A stretch of DNA of 64,000 nucleotides, taken from contig NZ_ANMO01000113.1 in NCBI RefSeq assembly GCF_000338295.1, forward strand, positions 1 to 64,000. Direction: 5' to 3'. This DNA comes from Rhodopirellula europaea 6C. GTDB lineage: Bacteria; Planctomycetota; Planctomycetia; Pirellulales; Pirellulaceae. The stretch's first letter is position 1; each line of letters starts with the position of its first letter. Positions 26,144 to 34,404 of the stretch are shown one piece after another. Below the pieces are notes generated by a model that was not told the origin of the DNA, did not search any database, and saw nothing but the letters and a program-made list of their open reading frames with translations. The position numbers were made by a program, and so were the translations under genes.

Positions 26144-26486
26144 CAGGAGGAAAGACGGACGGTCCCCATTGTACCCCACCAACCAGCTCTTGGTTCAAGG
26201 TCTCGGCGGTCGCGACAATCTTGTTCAGGCGATAAAGTGCCGCTGCAACGCGTGCAATCGGACCAAACCACCCTATCGTCGCGAATCAACACTCTCGGCG
26301 GAATCCAGTGGGTCGGCCGCACATTGGCGAACAATGTCCGCGAACGAGCCCTTGGATGTCGCCACGAAACCAATCGTTCGCTGTCCGTTCATTTTAGTTG
26401 CAGTTTTCTCGCGAATCCGCCGCCAATCGCGACAGTTTGGTGAGCCCACGCGTTTCCATCCACTTTCCGCGCGTTACACCCACCCC
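26144..26486. other. Divergent intergenic region
   Basis: This 343-base gap lies between the protease operon and the epimerase-like gene, which diverge. Both promoters are expected here. Open frames extend into it but have no similarity to the downstream proteins. No repeat or structured RNA was recognised. Confidence 0.4.
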
Positions 26487-27386
26487 ATGTCGAATTCGTT
26501 GCTCATCGTCGGTTGCGGTTACTTGGGTCTGCGAGCCGGCCGGTTGGCCCAGCAATCGGGATGGCAAGTCCACGCGACCACTCGCAGTCGTTTCGAAACA
26601 TTGGCCGCCGAAGGTTTTCACCCCATCGCGTTCGATTGGAACGATTCTCGCACCCTCAAACGCCTGCCGACAACGACTCACGTGTTGATCGCTGTCGCGT
26701 ACGATCGAAACAGCCGCGTGGACCGATTCGCATCGCAAGTCGATGGCTTGGCGCGTTTGGTTCGGCACTTGGACAATGGTATTCCAGAACATCAATCCGC
26801 CGACGTGTGTTACATCAGCACGACCGGCGTCTACCACCAAACCGGCGGCGTGTGGGTCGATGAAACGTCGCCCACACATCCATCACGCGAAGGCGGCAAA
26901 GCTCACTTGGCAGCGGAAGCCAAGCTGCGTTCACTCCGGGTCGGCCGTCCCACCACAACACTTCGTTTGGCAGGCATCTACGGCCCCGGACGAGTCCCCC
27001 GTGCCGCCGACGTGATCGCCAAGCGTCCCATCGCATCGCCGCCTCATGGACATCTCAATTTGATCCATGTCGACGATGCGGCGACTACGGTGATGAACAG
27101 TTTCGACAACCAGCGGTTCGCATCGCGAGCACGCTCACCGCTTTACGTGGTGGCAGACGACCAACCAGTCGTGCGACGAGAGTTCTACCGAGAGATCGCA
27201 CGTGCGACCCGATCGGCGGAACCGACATTCGTGGAGCCAACGGTGGATTCCGGAGTTCGTTTCCGTAGTGAAACGGACAAACGAATTTGGAACCGTCGCG
27301 TTCGCCGCGACTTGCTTCCGCAGATGCAATTCCCAACCTATCGCGAAGGTCTTCGCGATGTTCTGCAAAACGACGCCCTGAAATAA
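26487..27386 (+). CDS. NAD(P)-dependent epimerase/dehydratase family protein (YeeZ-like)
   Basis: The 299-residue protein is a short-chain, Rossmann-fold enzyme with the nucleotide-binding GCGYLGLRAG directly after the start (MSNSLLIVG). YISTTGVYHQTGG, the ETSPTHPSREGGKAHLAAE segment and TTLRLAGIYGPGR match sugar-nucleotide epimerase-like proteins of the YeeZ type. The usual Tyr-x-x-x-Lys pair is not clear, as often in this branch. The start at 26487 was chosen because homology begins there. The reaction is unknown. Confidence 0.8.
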   Translation: MSNSLLIVGCGYLGLRAGRLAQQSGWQVHATTRSRFETLAAEGFHPIAFDWNDSRTLKRLPTTTHVLIAVAYDRNSRVDRFASQVDGLARLVRHLDNGIPEHQSADVCYISTTGVYHQTGGVWVDETSPTHPSREGGKAHLAAEAKLRSLRVGRPTTTLRLAGIYGPGRVPRAADVIAKRPIASPPHGHLNLIHVDDAATTVMNSFDNQRFASRARSPLYVVADDQPVVRREFYREIARATRSAEPTFVEPTVDSGVRFRSETDKRIWNRRVRRDLLPQMQFPTYREGLRDVLQNDALK

Positions 27387-27743
27387 GCCGGACCAACTCG
27401 CGGTCGCACACGTCAAACGAAGGACCGCGAGGGACGACCGCTTGACCAACGATCGTTCCGCAAAGGCAGAACGCTCTGCCACTCCAGCGTACGGAGATCG
27501 CGTAGTTTGTTGATGCAGCTATTTATGCTGTTTTCGCGCACCGCACCTCTCCCGAAACGAAGTTTGGGGAGAGGTCAAGCGACGCCGTTCAGGCGTACGT
27601 GAGGGAGGGGGCAGAGCATGTAAAAAGGTGCGCACTACCCTCCCCGGAATTCTCGCTGAACGCTCGCATTCCGACCCTCCCCAACTGCGTTCAGGAGGGT
27701 GATTTCAACCTTGCGAGTACGGCACTTCAAAACTGCACGACCT
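27387..27743. repeat. Convergent intergenic region with several palindromes
   Basis: This 357-base noncoding gap holds a hairpin GGCAGA-ACGC-TCTGCC (27465-27480), a longer hairpin ACCTCTCCC/GGGGAGAGGT (27545-27575) and a CCCTCCCC-rich, GGAGGG-containing stretch to about 27703. They lie between convergent genes, as other palindromes here do, and may end transcription on both strands. No gene was found. Confidence 0.6.
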
Positions 27744-28361
27744 CTACAACAATGGTGGCGGCGGCGGTGGTGGCGGTTCAGGTTCTGGTTCCGGCTCGGG
27801 TTCGGGAGCCGGTTCAGGAGTCGGGTTGGGTTCAGGCTCCGGCTCAGGATTTGGTTCCGGTTCCGGTTCCGGTTCCGGCTCAGGTTCTGGCGGCGGTGGT
27901 GGGGGCGGGGGCGGAGGCGTCGGCATCGATTGACTCATTACCATCGCCGCACGTTCGGTCAGCAACCGCGCTCGCCCTTTCAAATTCTTTCCAAACAGTT
28001 CTGGACTGATCCAAGTGTTCATCGCCAAAGGAATCCCCACTTCCACCTCGACCTGGGTCGTCGCTTCGGTGATTTCTTCGGGAATGACAGTCACGGTCGC
28101 GTTGCGAATCCCAATCGCGTCCATGTGGCCTTGGACCACATCCTCGACGTTCGACGTGGTCGCGCCGGTGATGATTCCTCGCCGAGCACCAATGTAGGCG
28201 GCATGATCGGCAGAGTGTCGAAGCATCGTGACACGCGTCAACTCGATGCCTGAAACCAAGATGGTGAACAAGACCGTCGAAACGACCGCCATTTCTACCA
28301 CCGTCGCTCCCCGACGCGCGGACGCGTGCGAACGAAATTTTGAGTGCAGCAGTTCAAGCAT
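27744..28361 (-). CDS. TadE-like pilin-related protein with Pro/Glu repeat tail
   Basis: The 205-residue protein has the TadE N-terminus: RRGATVVEMAVVSTVLFTILVSGIELTRV, a prepilin-like helix starting near residue 17. The middle domain (AAYIGARRGIITG, then MDAIGIRNATVTVIP) fits minor pilin-like Tad proteins. The last 60 residues are almost only Pro and Glu with a few Asn and Ala, encoded by short GGTTCC/GGCTCA-type repeats at about 27745-27925. The tail may span or stiffen in the periplasm, and its length is likely variable. It is the third gene of a Tad set. Confidence 0.8.
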   Translation of the reverse strand: MLELLHSKFRSHASARRGATVVEMAVVSTVLFTILVSGIELTRVTMLRHSADHAAYIGARRGIITGATTSNVEDVVQGHMDAIGIRNATVTVIPEEITEATTQVEVEVGIPLAMNTWISPELFGKNLKGRARLLTERAAMVMSQSMPTPPPPPPPPPPEPEPEPEPEPEPNPEPEPEPNPTPEPAPEPEPEPEPEPPPPPPPPLL

Positions 28362-28406
28362 GGTGCGATGTCACTAAAAGAATTCAAACAAGATTGGGCA
28401 TTGATG

Positions 28407-29543
28407 TCACTGCGTCATCAAAGACGGCAGTTTCTTCGCGATCTTTTGAAACGCGTTTTGCAATTGGCTGGCATCCGTCGCGTGAAAGTTCTCGCCTCCA
28501 CATGCGTTCGACAAGTTCGACATCCTTGATTGATCGGCCTCGTCGCTGAATGTGATCGTGAACAACGTCACTCCACTGTTCTTCAGGTGGTAGACCATGC
28601 TCTCGGGACTCAGACCGGTGTTGTGGTGACCGTCCGTCATCAACACCATCACGCGAACCGCGAATTTGCGAGCATGATTGGCGTCTGTCAGTGCAGCCAA
28701 ACCGTGTTGCAAGCCATAGCCGACGCTTGTTCCTCCACCGTCAAACTGATAGGAGATCGCATCCAATTGATTGGAAATTTCTGTGTAGTTGTGTGTCAGG
28801 TCACAATTGCGATTCGCGTTGTCCGAATAGGTCGCCAAACAAAGCTTTTCATACTGTGGTGAATCGGCCAAGAATCCATTGAAAGCATTGACCGAAGCGA
28901 CCAAGTCCAACCAGCGAGAGTTCGGAGGAACAGGGTCACCGTAAGCCCAACCGGGTGGAGCGGCCACCGGATTGACGTATGGATCAGGAGTCTCGTCATT
29001 CGCGTACGCCATCGAACCACTCCGGTCGATCACGAGAGCGACATCCATCGTGCTTTGTGTACTAACGGCCACACGTTGCGGACGGATCTCCAGGTTGGTT
29101 CCCATTGTCGGGAACAACGGCGAAAAGACAGGCTGTGGCGAGTTGGAAAGCGACAACGTTGTCAATCGCACGGCATTGCCAAACTCAGCGTCATCGGACA
29201 ACGGTTGGAAACTGTAGCCTTCGTCCAGACTTTCACGCAGACTGATCCCGAACTCTAAATCGGACATATTGATCGGCACAACTTGCCCCGCAACAGGATT
29301 GCGTTCCGCGGCATCGCGAGCTGCCGCGAGAGCGGCGTCTTTATCACCGGTTTGGATGTAAACGCGACCGGCTGCGCACACCGCCGCATCGGTCACCACT
29401 TGGCTGTCCGCCGTAACGGCCTCAACATAGGCAACGTTGATCACGTAAGCCGCCAGGATCAACAACACTGGCAACATGATCACCAGCAAAACGATGACAG
29501 CACCGGAACGTTGTCTGGATTGATTTTTCATCTGGGGCATCAA
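28407..29543 (-). CDS. TadG-like protein with von Willebrand factor A domain
   Basis: The 378-residue protein starts with a TadE/TadG helix (RSGAVIVLLVIMLPVLLILAAYVINVAYVE). A von Willebrand A domain follows with the metal-binding DRSGSM motif (in DVALVIDRSGSMAYAND), then TYSDNANRN, LMTDGHHNTG and FTITFSDEADQ. These proteins are placed with Tad pilus or secretion machines and may mediate adhesion or assembly. It sits 13 bases after the preceding TadE gene. An alternative start at 29531 removes four residues. Confidence 0.85.
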   Translation of the reverse strand: MMPQMKNQSRQRSGAVIVLLVIMLPVLLILAAYVINVAYVEAVTADSQVVTDAAVCAAGRVYIQTGDKDAALAAARDAAERNPVAGQVVPINMSDLEFGISLRESLDEGYSFQPLSDDAEFGNAVRLTTLSLSNSPQPVFSPLFPTMGTNLEIRPQRVAVSTQSTMDVALVIDRSGSMAYANDETPDPYVNPVAAPPGWAYGDPVPPNSRWLDLVASVNAFNGFLADSPQYEKLCLATYSDNANRNCDLTHNYTEISNQLDAISYQFDGGGTSVGYGLQHGLAALTDANHARKFAVRVMVLMTDGHHNTGLSPESMVYHLKNSGVTLFTITFSDEADQSRMSNLSNACGGENFHATDASQLQNAFQKIAKKLPSLMTQ

Positions 29544-29556
29544 AATGGTTCCAATC

Positions 29557-29958
29557 TCACGGTTTTTGAAGGGTGACCGACTCGGACAAGTCGTAGCTGC
29601 CGAATCCCCAACCGCCCATCAAAGCGTTGTCGGCGAAGGAGGCACGAACTTCGACCGTGAACCATTCACCCGAATCGAGGGTCGTTGGATCCATTGGATC
29701 CAACACCACAACAACACTGTTCAATCGTTGGTCGGCACTCAGCGTTTCGCATTGCCATTCGACGTTTTCGGCCTTGGCATCCGGCAACACACCGACACGA
29801 GCACCTTCGTAGGCGACCATCTTCATCTTTTGCTGCAACCGGATCATTGTGCACGCTTCGACGGTGCCCATCATGACCACCAACAACAACGGCAAACCCA
29901 CGGCAAGTTCCGTGACTGCGATTCCGCTGCGACGTGGTGATTTATTTCGAGTGACCAT
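29557..29958 (-). CDS. TadE-like minor pilin
   Basis: The 133-residue protein has the classic TadE pattern: basic start, RRSGIAVTELAVGLPLLLVVMMGTVEACTMI, then KMKMVAYEGARVGVLPDA. Start 29958 (MVTRNKSPRRSG) places the helix at residues 10-32. It is the first of three same-strand Tad pilin-related genes at 27744-29958. The ATPase, prepilin peptidase and secretin of the system are not in the window. Confidence 0.8.
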   Translation of the reverse strand: MVTRNKSPRRSGIAVTELAVGLPLLLVVMMGTVEACTMIRLQQKMKMVAYEGARVGVLPDAKAENVEWQCETLSADQRLNSVVVVLDPMDPTTLDSGEWFTVEVRASFADNALMGGWGFGSYDLSESVTLQKP

Positions 29959-30423
29959 GGAATTGGTTCCCCGCGTAGGAAAGTTACTGATGCCCGCTAC
30001 TTGAGCGAACAAATGCATCCTACGTCACAAAAAGACACCGCTTCGCCTGCATTCACGCGGAAGCAGCGTTTATCACCTCTCAACCCATCGGTTGGTCAAT
30101 CAATCCAAACGACTCTGAGGATTACACCAGTCTCAACGGCTGAATCGATCGCGTGGTCTCGTCGGTGCCGACAAACCTCGATGCCCATCGCCCGGTCATC
30201 CAACGACGAACCGCGTGCAGAAAGTTCCGCTAAGGAACCGTTCGGAATCAAGTTCGGCTGTAGCGGAGCGGCGCAAGCCGCCCGGCGTGTCACCGGCGGG
30301 TTCGCGCCCTTCCGCTACCTTTTGAATCCCGAAGTTGTTTCCGAATGGTTCCTAAGCAGCGGTGTGTACAAGAGAAGCAATCTGCATCAGACAAGCTACC
30401 AAAGCGAGTAGAAACGTCAGCGA
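29959..30423. other. Intergenic region with a long inverted repeat
   Basis: This 465-base gap lies upstream of the Tad genes. It contains a structured element at 30260-30318 with ends GTAGCGGA and TCCGCTAC and inner GC-rich arms. The promoter of the Tad genes should lie near 29960-30060. No gene was recognised. Confidence 0.5.
30260..30318. repeat. GC-rich inverted repeat with GTAG foot
   Basis: The element starts GTAGCGGAGCGGCGC and ends CCTTCCGCTAC; the outer 8 bases are exact inverted repeats and inner GGCG/CGCC segments can pair. It begins with GTAG, as do the hairpins at 40947 and 55578. It may be another REP-like family or a stable RNA stem. Confidence 0.55.
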
Positions 30424-31527
30424 TCAGAATTTATAGAGCAGCAAAGCTGAGTAATAAAAATCGTTCTTGAGAGCACCCTGTGGTGTGCTGTCATAACGAT
30501 CCGTCACCGACAATCGCAGTGAGAAGTTGTCCGAATCGCTGAGCAACGTTTCCCAAGCCAGATCAGTCACCAAACGAAAATCGTTGAAATTATCGAAGGC
30601 GGGGAAGAAGTCCAGCTTGCCCTTTAGCTTCTGACGTGAGGTCAATTGATGATCCGCCTCAATCCCAAACACTGCTTCCGGAATCCAAGAATCATCCGGC
30701 GATCCAATTTCCTTTGACGCACCAGCACCGAATCGAGTGACAAAGTTTGTCTTTTCGTTGCGGATCCAGTAGTACCCAATACCACCGTTGAGGTTCAGAC
30801 GCAGATCAAAGGCCTTGAACTGGTCAAATTCCATCCCGAACTTTCCGAAGAGCGACCAATTTGAATCGTTGATCAACCGGTCGTAATCCAGGTTAAAACG
30901 ACCGTTCTCTTCCGTTGTCACATTGTTCGCACTGGCTTGCCGATAATCGAAATCCAATGCCAAGGTGTACTTGTCTGTTTTGCGTTTCATTTCCAAGCCG
31001 GTTTGAAGTGCCAGCGTGTCGGAGTTTCCGGAACTGCCATCCAGACCAAACTCGGCATGGTTCGTCCAACCATTTGTCATCCAAACCCATGGTCGCTGAT
31101 ACCAACTGACGACCTCTTCCTCGAGCGGTGGCGACTCGACAACCTGGCCAGCTGAAACAACATCGGAATAGCTGGCCGATTCAATCGCACTGTCGGGTAG
31201 AGGGGCATCAAGGATCGGCGTTTCCAGCTGCACCGGCGACAAACCAAAATCGTCGTTCCATCCCGAAGGCAGCTCATTCAGATTGAGAGACGAACCGTCC
31301 CCCGGTGCATCGGCTGGCAATCCCATCGAATCAACCGCAGTGGGTTTTGGTACCGAAGGGATGGGGGAAGTTTCGGCGGGCGGCTTCGGAAGATCATATC
31401 CCGAGCCATTGAATGTTGATTGTCCCGATTGCCAACTCGGAACCGTCTGAGCTCGCACACCAGTCGACAGCATCAGCCAACCGGCCAACGCGAGAACGAT
31501 GGGTTGAATGGAATGAGTTTGATTCAT
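30424..31527 (-). CDS. DUF481 outer-membrane protein
   Basis: The 367-residue protein has a signal peptide (IVLALAGWLMLSTGVRA), a Pro-rich linker (residues 30-95), and a beta-rich C-terminal domain from about residue 130. HAEFGLDGSSGNSDTLALQTGLEMKRKTDKYTLALDFDYR and the aromatic C-terminus FYYSALLLYKF match the DUF481 salt-induced outer-membrane family. It probably forms a barrel in the outer membrane; its cargo is unknown. Start 31527 gives the signal peptide. Confidence 0.8.
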   Translation of the reverse strand: MNQTHSIQPIVLALAGWLMLSTGVRAQTVPSWQSGQSTFNGSGYDLPKPPAETSPIPSVPKPTAVDSMGLPADAPGDGSSLNLNELPSGWNDDFGLSPVQLETPILDAPLPDSAIESASYSDVVSAGQVVESPPLEEEVVSWYQRPWVWMTNGWTNHAEFGLDGSSGNSDTLALQTGLEMKRKTDKYTLALDFDYRQASANNVTTEENGRFNLDYDRLINDSNWSLFGKFGMEFDQFKAFDLRLNLNGGIGYYWIRNEKTNFVTRFGAGASKEIGSPDDSWIPEAVFGIEADHQLTSRQKLKGKLDFFPAFDNFNDFRLVTDLAWETLLSDSDNFSLRLSVTDRYDSTPQGALKNDFYYSALLLYKF

Positions 31528-31717
31528 GGTTCTCTTCTTTGGAACAAGTTCATCCAAAGGAAGCCCACGTGTTCGCTGCCGTTTGAAACAAGATTTCCTG
31601 GACAGCGCGTTTGGCGTTCGGTCTGGTCGATGAAGTTGCGGCGCTCAAAGCACCTACTGAACAAATCTTCTCAGCTGCGTGTACAAAAGCGGAGAGCCCC
31701 TCGAAAGAGGAATTTTA

Positions 31718-32659
31718 TCAACGCAGCTTTTTCTTCAGAGGCGGAGCGGCGATCTTCTCAGCCGGCTGTGCCTTTTTTGATGTCGGTTCTGGCGACACTT
31801 CTTGAACGACTTCCGATCCCGTGGTACTCGCAGCCGCGTGGTCCTTCGCAAGCATTTCAGTCGCCATAACGCTGGGCAAAGGTTCCCCCGGCAACAAGCC
31901 GCCCCCAATCATGTCTTGGTTCTCATCAGTCAGAACTGGAAACCCGCCGTCGAATCGCGTCTCGGCGGTGTAGTCAACTGGTGGACGACTAAAAACTTTT
32001 GGCGGTGAGCCGGTTGATCGACGACCAAATCGCACCAGCTTGCTCCCCGCCAGTCTCGTTTCGTCACGAATCGAGCCACCTTGGAATGGTCCAACACCCA
32101 TCACCCAAGTATCTCGGGCGGTCGATCGAGATTGGCTGATGCCGGATTGCCAAACAGCTTCGCGGGTCTCTCGGTCGTAGGCGAACGCGGCCACTTTGGC
32201 CGCACCCTCTCGCGCGTCGCGGCGAGCCACCGCGATCTCGGGAATCTGAGGAACGCTGGGTGCCCCCGGAAACAAAGACACCGTCGAATTGATCGCGCTG
32301 TTCTCTGGCACACCAAGCGTAACCCGGTGATCGTCGTATCCCAACGTCCCAATCCGGGCTTCAATGATGATATCTGCGTCCGCGGCGGAATCCTGCAGAT
32401 AGCAACCAGCCGCCATGACTTGTTGACGCAGCGAACTGGTGACGTAGTCCGCGTTCACGAACGTGGCGGCTTTCACCGACCGGAGGTAGCTCGTGTCGAG
32501 ATAAACTTTTTCACCGGATAGCGGCCGAAAGTCGATCGTCGAAACACTGCGGTCAACGGCGTCGGACAACAACAGCTGCTCCGTCGCTTGATGTTCTTTG
32601 GTCGTCCCACATCCCGAGAACATCGCCAGCATCAATCCGAGGCCAAACAGCATTTTCAT
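31718..32659 (-). CDS. Lipoprotein of unknown function
   Basis: The 313-residue product starts with a lipoprotein signal (MKMLFGLGLMLAMFSGC, Cys at residue 17). The body has YLDTSYLRSVKAATFVNADYV, DIIIEARIGTLGYDDHRVTLGVPEN and FAYDRETREAVWQSG, which suggest a conserved planctomycete envelope family. The C-terminus is Pro/Lys-rich. Start 32659 was chosen because it gives the lipobox at the proper distance; the frame stays open far upstream without similarity. Confidence 0.65.
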   Translation of the reverse strand: MKMLFGLGLMLAMFSGCGTTKEHQATEQLLLSDAVDRSVSTIDFRPLSGEKVYLDTSYLRSVKAATFVNADYVTSSLRQQVMAAGCYLQDSAADADIIIEARIGTLGYDDHRVTLGVPENSAINSTVSLFPGAPSVPQIPEIAVARRDAREGAAKVAAFAYDRETREAVWQSGISQSRSTARDTWVMGVGPFQGGSIRDETRLAGSKLVRFGRRSTGSPPKVFSRPPVDYTAETRFDGGFPVLTDENQDMIGGGLLPGEPLPSVMATEMLAKDHAAASTTGSEVVQEVSPEPTSKKAQPAEKIAAPPLKKKLR

Positions 32660-33243
32660 CGAATGAGTACCCAGCATTCGACGAAGTTCAATCGCGTTGA
32701 TTTCTTCGGAAGTTTGCAACAAGGGCTTCTGGCACCTTTTCCGGGCGCAGCAGCGATCGGTATGCAGGGTCGCAAATCGAATGGGCAGCCGATTCCGAAA
32801 CATCGGACGAGCGATCTGGGTGTGACAGGGCGGGTTGTCTGGGTGGGCGGTTTCGACATGAAACCGGTCGAGAATCGCCTCAACGTGCTGAGGGTTATCA
32901 AACAAGCACCACCAAACGCAACGGACGTTCTGTCTTGCGACGAGCAATCCACTCGAACCAATGAGCATGTGAAACACTTCGAAACAAGAAAGTAAACCAC
33001 CAACACGCCCGGCGTCCCGAGCGACGGCGAAGTCGCCTTCTTCAGCCAAAGGTGCGAAAACGAGAGAAAGATACAACGCGTTGTTCCGAATGTTCCGAAA
33101 AATGAAGAACGAATCCTGTAAGCGGACCTCGCCCCGAACGATCCGCCCGAACGAAACAGGCTTCAGATTCCGAATGAGGTGTTCCCTGCGACGCCGTCGA
33201 TCGGAAGCACTGCCCCACCAGCGTCCCCGAGGATTGCCCTGCT
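32660..33243. other. Divergent intergenic region
   Basis: This 584-base gap lies between the lipoprotein gene and the helix-hairpin-helix gene, which diverge. Several open frames exist but none shows a recognisable domain or ribosome site. A short palindrome GGCGA-AG-TCGCC occurs near 33023-33034. Both promoters are expected here. Confidence 0.4.
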
Positions 33244-34125
33244 ATGCCCACGATCGAATCCGCAATCGCCGATCCGATGTACTTCGTGGTGCTGGGCCTG
33301 GCCGCCGGATACGCTTGCTTGGGATGCATCGTTCTCTATGGGGTTCTGTCCAGCAAAGGCAAAGCTCGCGAAGAACGTCTGCGAGAACTGCGAGCAGCAA
33401 GAGACGCCAAGCGGCTATCGAGTCGCAACCGATTCGCTGGCGACGACGTCCGCAAAGCACACGCGGACACCGAAGAAATTCGACTGCTTCGTTCCGAATT
33501 GGCCAAGTTCATCAAGGTCTCCGCCTCGATCACGAACGATTCCCAAAACTTGCATTTGGAAGTCGCCGCGTTGCGAATGCGTGTCGAAACGCTCGAGAAC
33601 GATCTAGCCGAGCATCTGGAAGTCCACAACCAACTCGACTCGATCAACCCAAACGTCAACCAAGCCTCAGAGCCATCAGCCAAAAACGACTCACCTCCGC
33701 TCAATTCCAACACGGCAGCGAAATCAACCAACGCTTCTTCGATGCCAACCACCATCGCACTGATTCACCCCACACCAACGGAATCGCACGGCGAAACTCG
33801 CGATGAGAATGGAATTCCGATCCGGCAGCACGAAGAACTCGGACTGCTATATATGTCGCGTCCAAAATCGCCCGACGATCTGACTCAAATCTGGGGCATC
33901 GGATCAAATCGGCAAACCGATTTGCAAGAACACGGAATTTTCTACCATCATCAAATTGCAGCATGGACGCCCGAGCAAATCGGCCATTTTGACAATTGGA
34001 TGAATCTGGGCGGACGCATCCATCGCGAATTGTGGGTCCCGCAAGCGATCCGCCTCACACGCCAAAACGCCGGTAAAAAGGCGTCAAAGAAGAAGCAGAA
34101 GCGTCGCCAACGGCGCGCCGCGTGA
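33244..34125 (+). CDS. Membrane-anchored helix-hairpin-helix protein
   Basis: The 293-residue protein has a membrane segment (MYFVVLGLAAGYACLGCIVLYGVL, residues 12-35), a charged coiled coil (about 40-135), a Ser/Asn-rich linker, and a helix-hairpin-helix-like module (PDDLTQIWGIGSNRQTDLQEHGIFYHHQIAAWTPEQI, about 215-260) like those in predicted 5' nuclease-type proteins. The C-terminus is highly basic (KKASKKKQKRRQRR), fitting nucleic-acid contact. It precedes the large ATPase gene by 279 bases on the same strand. The two share this type of HhH module and may act together near the membrane. Confidence 0.7.
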   Translation: MPTIESAIADPMYFVVLGLAAGYACLGCIVLYGVLSSKGKAREERLRELRAARDAKRLSSRNRFAGDDVRKAHADTEEIRLLRSELAKFIKVSASITNDSQNLHLEVAALRMRVETLENDLAEHLEVHNQLDSINPNVNQASEPSAKNDSPPLNSNTAAKSTNASSMPTTIALIHPTPTESHGETRDENGIPIRQHEELGLLYMSRPKSPDDLTQIWGIGSNRQTDLQEHGIFYHHQIAAWTPEQIGHFDNWMNLGGRIHRELWVPQAIRLTRQNAGKKASKKKQKRRQRRAA

Positions 34126-34404
34126 CCCTCGCCGCCCCGGTGAGAATGCTCCTTTGATACTCCGCCGGGCACACTCGACTGACCACAAAATGATTTTTTG
34201 GTCTTGTCGCAGTTTCACGAAATCGGCCTTTCCACAAATTTGCCGATTCGACTAAAGTCTCCGCGTGTTCACCCATTCCAGTGGTGAACAAAGGAAACCG
34301 GCAAAGGTTCCCGCAAGTGGGCAGGATGGCCCTCTTTTCTTTGCCAAGGACCTTGGACCCTCACAGGGCGTGATCACGCGCAGCCACGGAAGGAGCGTTT
34401 TGCG
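34126..34404 (+). promoter_or_regulatory. Leader of the large ATPase gene with palindromes
   Basis: The gap contains inverted repeats GTTCACC (34267-34273)/GGTGAAC (34283-34289), CCAAGG-A-CCTTGG (34344-34356) and the perfect palindrome GCGTGATCACGC (34368-34379), the last 26 bases before the start codon. GGAAGGAG lies at about 34388-34395 as a good ribosome site. The palindromes could be operators, but no regulator is identified. Confidence 0.45.
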
